Assembly (NCBI GenBank): GCA_958369225.1
Contig: CATXID010000003.1
Span: 186,001-250,000 of the forward strand
From: an uncultured Collinsella sp.
GTDB lineage: Bacteria > Actinomycetota > Coriobacteriia > Coriobacteriales > Coriobacteriaceae
Length of the DNA stretch: 64,000 nucleotides
Direction of reading: 5' to 3'
The notes below the pieces were generated by a model that saw only the letters and a list, made by a program, of their open reading frames with translations, was not told the DNA's origin and made no database searches. Positions 59,808-64,000 of this stretch are shown piece by piece. Position 1 is the stretch's first letter. The number at the start of each line of letters is the position of its first letter. The translations under genes and the position numbers were made by a program.

Positions 59808-60770
59808 ATGTCTAAGCCTCTTGGCAAGCCCGATCGTATCGTCGTCGCCCTTGGCGGCAACGCCCTCGGCAACAACCCCGTTGAGCAGATCGAGGCCGTG
59901 AGCAACACCGCTCACGCTCTCCTCGGCCTGATCGAGCAGGGCAACGAGATCATCATCACCCACGGCAACGGCCCGCAGGTTGGCATGATCCAGAACGCCT
60001 TCGCCGCTGCCCACGACGCCATCGGCACCCCCGAGATGCCGCTGCCCGAGTGCGGCGCCATGTCCCAGGGCTACATCGGTTATCACCTGCAGCAGGGCAT
60101 CGGCCGCGAGATGCACAAGCGCTATAAGCGCTGGCACGCCGCCACCGTCGTCACCCAGATCGAGTGCGACCCGGACGATCCCGCGTTCAAGAACCCGACC
60201 AAGCCGATCGGCCCCTTCTACACTGAGGAGCAGGCCAAGGAGTTCATGGCCGAGGATCCCTCCAAGGTCTTCGTCGAGGATTCCGGTCGCGGCTGGCGTC
60301 GCGTCGTCGCTTCCCCCGATCCCAAGAAGATCGTCGAGGCTGACTCCATCCTCAACCTGCTCGATAACGAGTTCATCGTCATCGCCTGCGGTGGCGGCGG
60401 CATCCCCGTCGTCCGCGACTACGAGAACAAGGGCTGCTACAAGGGCGTTCCCGCCGTCATCGACAAGGACCTGGGCGGCGAGCTGCTGGCCGAGGACTGC
60501 GACGCCGACGTTCTGTTCCTGCTGACCGCCGTTGAGCATGTCGCCATCAACTTTGGCAAGCCCAACCAGGAGGAGCTCGAGGACATCACCGCCGACGAGG
60601 CCGAGCGCCTGGCCGACGAGGGTCAGTTCGGCAAGGGTTCCATGGAGCCCAAGGTCCGCGCTGCCATCAAGTTCGCCCGTTCCCGCAAGGGCCGCACCTG
60701 CATCATCGGCGCCCTGGACAAGGCCGCCGAGACCATGGCCGGCCTCTCCGGTACCCGCATCCACGAGTAG
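59808..60770 (+). CDS. arcC: Carbamate kinase
   Basis: This enzyme makes ATP from carbamoyl phosphate in arginine deiminase or agmatine/purine degradation pathways. The 320-residue protein has the family blocks RIVVALGGNALG, EIIITHGNGPQVG, MSQGYIGYHLQQ and IACGGGGIPVV, and ends with GKGSMEPKVRAAIKF and ALDKAAETM. AAAGGA precedes the ATG at 59808; the frame is open to 59772. No arcA or arcB is adjacent, so the source of carbamoyl phosphate is not shown here. Confidence 0.97.
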   Translation: MSKPLGKPDRIVVALGGNALGNNPVEQIEAVSNTAHALLGLIEQGNEIIITHGNGPQVGMIQNAFAAAHDAIGTPEMPLPECGAMSQGYIGYHLQQGIGREMHKRYKRWHAATVVTQIECDPDDPAFKNPTKPIGPFYTEEQAKEFMAEDPSKVFVEDSGRGWRRVVASPDPKKIVEADSILNLLDNEFIVIACGGGGIPVVRDYENKGCYKGVPAVIDKDLGGELLAEDCDADVLFLLTAVEHVAINFGKPNQEELEDITADEAERLADEGQFGKGSMEPKVRAAIKFARSRKGRTCIIGALDKAAETMAGLSGTRIHE

Positions 60771-60792
60771 CCTCTACTCCATTGCCTCTCTC

Positions 60793-60817
60793 GTGGGCGC
60801 CAGGCAAGGCGCCCACA
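60793..60817 (+). terminator. Hairpin after arcC
   Basis: GTGGGCGCC and GGCGCCCAC form a 9-bp stem around AGGCAA. It is the first of two hairpins that follow arcC. Confidence 0.65.
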
Positions 60818-60835
60818 AACTAGCCTCTCTTCATG

Positions 60836-60869
60836 AGCCCCGCAGTCCGCTCCGACTGCGGGGCTTTTG
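60836..60869 (+). terminator. Rho-independent terminator after arcC
   Basis: AGCCCCGCAGTC and GACTGCGGGGCT form a 12-bp perfect stem, followed by TTTTGC. It lies about 65 bases past the arcC stop. Confidence 0.9.
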
Positions 60870-60896
60870 CTATTTACCTAGTCCCCGATGGGTGGG

Positions 60897-60978
60897 TAGT
60901 CATTGGGGACGTTCTTAAACGACTAGTCAAACAAGAACGTCCTCAATGACTACTAATTTAAATCTGTCCCCAATGACT
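60897..60978. repeat. Dispersed palindromic repeat (GGGGACGTTCTTAAA family)
   Basis: TAGTCATTGGGGACGTTCTT (60897-60916) is complementary to 60933-60952 except for one base. A third partial unit with GTCCCCAATGACT lies at about 60965-60978. The centre is AAACGACTAGTCAAAC. It is close to the copies at 17357 and 21004. Confidence 0.8.
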
Positions 60979-61143
60979 GCGGAAAGCGCATCTCACACCG
61001 ACGCATTGCTTTCGGGCCCTCTCTCCGTGCTCCCTATAAGTTCAGCTGGACTCCCCGCAACCTGTTCCGCGTTGGCGGAACGAGCGCGACGTGGAGTGTC
61101 ATTCTTTACCGCGTTAGACTAGACGCAGGGAAAGGAGGAGGAC

Positions 61144-63039
61144 ATGGATGCTCGCGTCAAGCAGCTTGTAAATATGATCGAGGACGCTCAGCCTGTCGCT
61201 GTCGCGGTGCTTGCCAAGCGTCTCGAGGTAAGCGAGCGCGCCGTGAGAAACTATATCCATCGCGCAAACGACAAGCTTGCGGGGGTTGCACGCATCGTTG
61301 GCAGCAAAGGGCAATATCGTATCGATGTTGCACATGCAGATGAGCTTGCTCGCTTGCTAGACAGTGCGGCTCTGGCCCATCCGGGCATTCCTGATACGCG
61401 CGACGGCCGTGTGTCCTTCCTTCTTAACGACCTTCTCATGCGGTCCCAGTGGGTGACGATTGAGGAGTATGCGGATTTACTCTACGTTTCGGCGCGAACT
61501 CTGTCCAATGACATGCGTCTGGTAGAGCAGAAACTCGCCCAATTTGACTTGACGCTCGAAAAGCGCCCTCGCTACGGAATCCGCGTTGCGGGTGGGGAGT
61601 CGCAACGGCGTCTGTGTCTGGCCTCGCTGGTGAGGCCCGTGTTGCCCGACACCGACGATGCAGAGCTCGCCGAGCGCCTGCGGGCCATCGCCGCATGTGT
61701 GGACGATGCCCTGACTGCCTCGCCCGTCACGGTGAGCTCGCTGGCATCCCGCAATCTCATCATGCATCTTTACATCGCTCTTGGCCGCATCGAGCAGGGC
61801 TGCTATGTCCCGGCTGCAGAATCGGACGTTTTAAAGCTGGAGGGAACGCGCGAATACGCTGCGGCTTTCCAGATTGCCGCAAACATCAAGGATGCCCTGG
61901 GCGTGAGCATGCCCCGAGAAGAGGTTGCCTTTATCGCAATCCATTTGCTCGGCAGGGGCACGGGCGTGCCCGAGAAGGGCTCGGCCGTTATCTCGGACGA
62001 GATGTGGGAGATCGCTTCCGAGATGGTATGTGCGGTCAACGATGAGTTTAGGTTTGACTTTAGCAGCGATCTTGAACTTCGCATGAACCTTGCTCGGCAT
62101 ATTGGCCCTCTGGGCTATCGCCTTGAATATCACATGCATATGGATAACCCCATGCTGCCCGATATCAAGACGAGGTTTCCGTTGGCCTATTCGATGGCGG
62201 CCGGCACCTCGCAGGTACTCGAGCGTCATTTTGGCAGCCAGCCCTCTGATGAGGAGCTCGGCTACATCGCCATGGCATTTGCCCTGGCCCTCGAGCAGCA
62301 AGCCGACCAGCCGCGTCGCAAACGCATCCTGATCGTGTGCGCCTCGGGAGCGGGAAGCGCCCGTATGCTCGAGCACCAGTACCGCAAGCAGTTTGGTATG
62401 TATATCGAGTCGATTGAGACATGCGACGTCGCCCGCGTGGGAACGCTCGACTTTTCGCACATCGACTACGTGTTCACAACGGTGCCGCTCAACGTCAAGT
62501 TGCCCGTGCCCGTCCGCGAGGCCGATTTCTTCTTGGAGACGAGCGATGTCAACGCTATCCGCAAGGTGCTGAGTGATGACGCTGCGCAATCGGACTCCCT
62601 GAGCGCTTTCTTTAGCCGTGCCCTGTTCTTCAACCGCGTTGAGGCGTCGTCGAAGCAGGCCGTTCTCCGATATCTCTCCGAGCGCGCCGTCGAGAGCGGC
62701 CGTGTCGATGCCCAGTTTGCCCAAGAGGTTGCCGAGCGCGAGAGCGCGAGTGCCACCTCGTTTGGCAATGGGGTGGCCATGCCCCATGGGATGCATCCTT
62801 TGAGCGCCGAGGCCTTTGTTACCGTGGGCCTGCTCGAACATCCCATTCTTTGGGACGAATACGGCCATGAGGTCGATATCGTCTTTATGGTGTCGTTTGC
62901 CCGGTCGGGCGGCGATGAGGCGCGGATCTTGAGCTCGCTGCTCGCTGAGATCTTTATGGACCGCCAGGGGGTCGAGCGCTTACGCGAGCGCCGGTCCTGG
63001 CATGAGCTGATGGCGCTTGTGCAAGCGCATACGGCTTAA
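61144..63039 (+). CDS. licR: PRD-containing PTS regulator (LicR/MtlR type)
   Basis: A 631-residue transcription regulator whose activity is set by PTS phosphorylation. Two N-terminal helix-turn-helix regions (about 5-55 and 95-140) are followed by two PRD domains (about 190-290 and 305-400) with conserved His. A EIIB(Gat/lactose)-like domain with CASGAGSARM (about 395-405) and a C-terminal EIIA(Fru)-like domain with the active His in VAMPHGMHP (about 542) complete the protein. This order matches LicR-type activators. It lies just before lactose/cellobiose PTS genes on the same strand, so it likely activates them. GGAAAGGAGGAGG precedes the ATG. Confidence 0.92.
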   Translation: MDARVKQLVNMIEDAQPVAVAVLAKRLEVSERAVRNYIHRANDKLAGVARIVGSKGQYRIDVAHADELARLLDSAALAHPGIPDTRDGRVSFLLNDLLMRSQWVTIEEYADLLYVSARTLSNDMRLVEQKLAQFDLTLEKRPRYGIRVAGGESQRRLCLASLVRPVLPDTDDAELAERLRAIAACVDDALTASPVTVSSLASRNLIMHLYIALGRIEQGCYVPAAESDVLKLEGTREYAAAFQIAANIKDALGVSMPREEVAFIAIHLLGRGTGVPEKGSAVISDEMWEIASEMVCAVNDEFRFDFSSDLELRMNLARHIGPLGYRLEYHMHMDNPMLPDIKTRFPLAYSMAAGTSQVLERHFGSQPSDEELGYIAMAFALALEQQADQPRRKRILIVCASGAGSARMLEHQYRKQFGMYIESIETCDVARVGTLDFSHIDYVFTTVPLNVKLPVPVREADFFLETSDVNAIRKVLSDDAAQSDSLSAFFSRALFFNRVEASSKQAVLRYLSERAVESGRVDAQFAQEVAERESASATSFGNGVAMPHGMHPLSAEAFVTVGLLEHPILWDEYGHEVDIVFMVSFARSGGDEARILSSLLAEIFMDRQGVERLRERRSWHELMALVQAHTA

Positions 63040-63154
63040 GGCTTCTTTTGTCGAAAACCCTGCCTGCCTGCAATAAACCTCGAGGATTGCGGGTGGGAGA
63101 TAGGCGTTTCGAATATTCAAGTACAAACCAAACATCACGGGAGAGGAGACCGTT

Positions 63155-63481
63155 ATGGACGATCAGGGAACCGAGATGGTTTCGTTTCAGCTGGTCGCTG
63201 CAGCGGGAGAGGCGCGCAGCCTTGCCTTCGAAGCCCTTGAAAAGGCAAAGGCGGGGGATTTTGACGCTGCCGCCAAACTCATGAAGCAGTCAAAGGATGC
63301 GGGAATCAAAGCTCACCACATCCAAACGCAGCTGCTTTCGACCGAGGCGGCGGGCGAGCATCTGTCGGTGGATGTGTTGCTGGTCCATGCTCAGGACCAC
63401 CTCATGTGCTCCATGCTTGCTCAGGAGCTCGTGCAGGAGCTGATCTGCCTGTATGAGCGCACTGCAGCCAAGAACGCCTAA
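63155..63481 (+). CDS. licA: PTS lactose/cellobiose-family EIIA
   Basis: A 108-residue cytoplasmic subunit that passes phosphate to the matching EIIB. It is all helical and trimeric in the family. The active His lies in VLLVHAQDHLMCSML. The repeats of Ala/Lys (AFEALEKAKAGDFDAAAKLM) are typical of the family. GGGAGAGGAG precedes the ATG. It lies 115 bases after the regulator and 46 before EIIB, forming the PTS operon. Confidence 0.94.
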   Translation: MDDQGTEMVSFQLVAAAGEARSLAFEALEKAKAGDFDAAAKLMKQSKDAGIKAHHIQTQLLSTEAAGEHLSVDVLLVHAQDHLMCSMLAQELVQELICLYERTAAKNA

Positions 63482-63527
63482 CGGCGTGCGGCGACTATCC
63501 AACCAATCAATGCGAAGGGAACCCCTT

Positions 63528-63821
63528 ATGAAGATCCTTCTTGTTTGCGCAGCTGGCCTGTCTACAAGCATTCTGATGAAGAAACTCGAGAAATACGCGG
63601 AGCAAAACGGCATCGAGCTCGATATCGATGCGGTGGGTATCGGCGAGTATCAGGAGACCTGCGCCGATTATGACGTGCTGCTCTTGGGGCCGCAGGTGTC
63701 CTACCAGCTCAACACCGTCAAGCAGGGGAGCGGTAAGCCGACCGCGGTCATCCCCGCACAGGACTACGGCATGGGCAACGCCGCCAACGTGCTGGCACTC
63801 GCCCAGTCGCTGTTGGGCTAG
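63528..63821 (+). CDS. licB: PTS lactose/cellobiose-family EIIB
   Basis: A 97-residue subunit with the active cysteine in MKILLVCAAGLSTSILM (Cys7). The rest is a Rossmann-like fold (DYDVLLLGPQVSYQL). Length and motif are typical of CelA/LicB. It ends nine bases before the EIIC start. The system probably imports cellobiose, lichenan oligomers or chitobiose. Confidence 0.95.
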   Translation: MKILLVCAAGLSTSILMKKLEKYAEQNGIELDIDAVGIGEYQETCADYDVLLLGPQVSYQLNTVKQGSGKPTAVIPAQDYGMGNAANVLALAQSLLG

Positions 63822-63830
63822 GAGGCGACC

Positions 63831-64000
63831 ATGGAAAAGTTCATGACCCTGCTTCAGGAAAAACTGACCCCTATTGCCAATTTCTGCGGCGCCGAGCGCC
63901 ACTTTGCCTCCATGCAAAAGGGCTTTATGAGCGCGATCAGCTTCATCTTGGTCTCTGCCGTCTTTATGATCATCGCCAACCCGCCGGTCACGGCCGACCT
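63831..64000 (+). CDS. licC: PTS lactose/cellobiose-family EIIC, 5' part only
   Basis: Only the first ~56 residues are in the window. It starts MEKFMTLLQEKLTPIANFCG and continues MQKGFMSAISFILVSAVFMII, the first cytoplasmic helix and first span typical of CelB/LicC. AGGAGG precedes the ATG. The gene runs off the right end of the window. Confidence 0.92.
   Translation, partial: MEKFMTLLQEKLTPIANFCGAERHFASMQKGFMSAISFILVSAVFMIIANPPVTAD

Overview
The window is GC-rich actinobacterial DNA that best fits a Coriobacteriia gut anaerobe, most likely Collinsella or a close relative. This rests on four things: a dnaK-grpE-dnaJ-hspR locus with a MerR-type HspR; an FHA/PstP/RodA-PBP/PknB envelope operon; anaerobic ferredoxin metabolism (pyruvate:ferredoxin oxidoreductase, an Fe-S flavoprotein, a DUF5692 membrane protein); and two sugar PTS systems. 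No taxonomic search could be run, so the genus is inference.

Layout. 1-3.1 kb: heat-shock genes (3' end of dnaK, grpE, dnaJ, hspR). 3.5-5.8 kb: aconitase-superfamily hydratase. 6.1-6.8 kb: membrane-anchored protein of unknown function. 6.86-7.05 kb: a row of three hairpin repeats. 7.2-9.9 kb: clpB. 10-11.8 kb: small acidic protein and a membrane-anchored surface protein. 12-16.7 kb: TetR regulator and DUF5692 protein, divergent from a GltD-like Fe-S flavoprotein, with paired operators between. 16.9 kb: hypA. 17.7-21 kb: mannose-family PTS operon (EIIAB, EIIC, EIID, DUF956).

21.16-30.89 kb is a 9.7-kb integrative and mobilizable element in tRNA-Arg(CCU). It is bounded by a 46-bp direct repeat of the tRNA 3' end. 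It carries an XRE regulator, a histidine-repeat surface protein, a MobP-like relaxase, a VirD4-type coupling protein, MobC, a DnaB-like helicase, an excisionase-like protein, one unknown protein and a tyrosine integrase.

31.2 kb: a 41-codon hydrophobic peptide resembling type I toxins. 31.5-41.7 kb: a leftward operon of polytopic kinase, FhaA, FhaB, PP2C phosphatase, a single-chain RodA-PBP fusion and PASTA kinase, which should link cell-wall synthesis to Ser/Thr phosphorylation. 42.6-46.9 kb: dnaX, ybaB and recR. 47.1-50.8 kb: a second, separate operon of anchored protein, kinase and FHA protein. 51.3-54.8 kb: nifJ. 54.9-56.4 kb: an IS3-family element inserted in the loop of a long palindrome. 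56.6-58.1 kb: AAA/DUF4143 ATPase with iterated 16-bp upstream repeats. 58.3-59.2 kb: DUF3830 protein and an unknown partner. 59.8 kb: carbamate kinase. 61.1-64 kb: LicR-type regulator and a lactose/cellobiose PTS (IIA, IIB, start of IIC).

The chromosome outside the genes is dotted with several families of short palindromic REP/REPIN-like repeats. The most unusual items are the kinase/FHA operons, the RodA-PBP fusion, the toxin-like peptide, the mobile element's surface protein with its chromosomal relative, and the dispersed palindromes.
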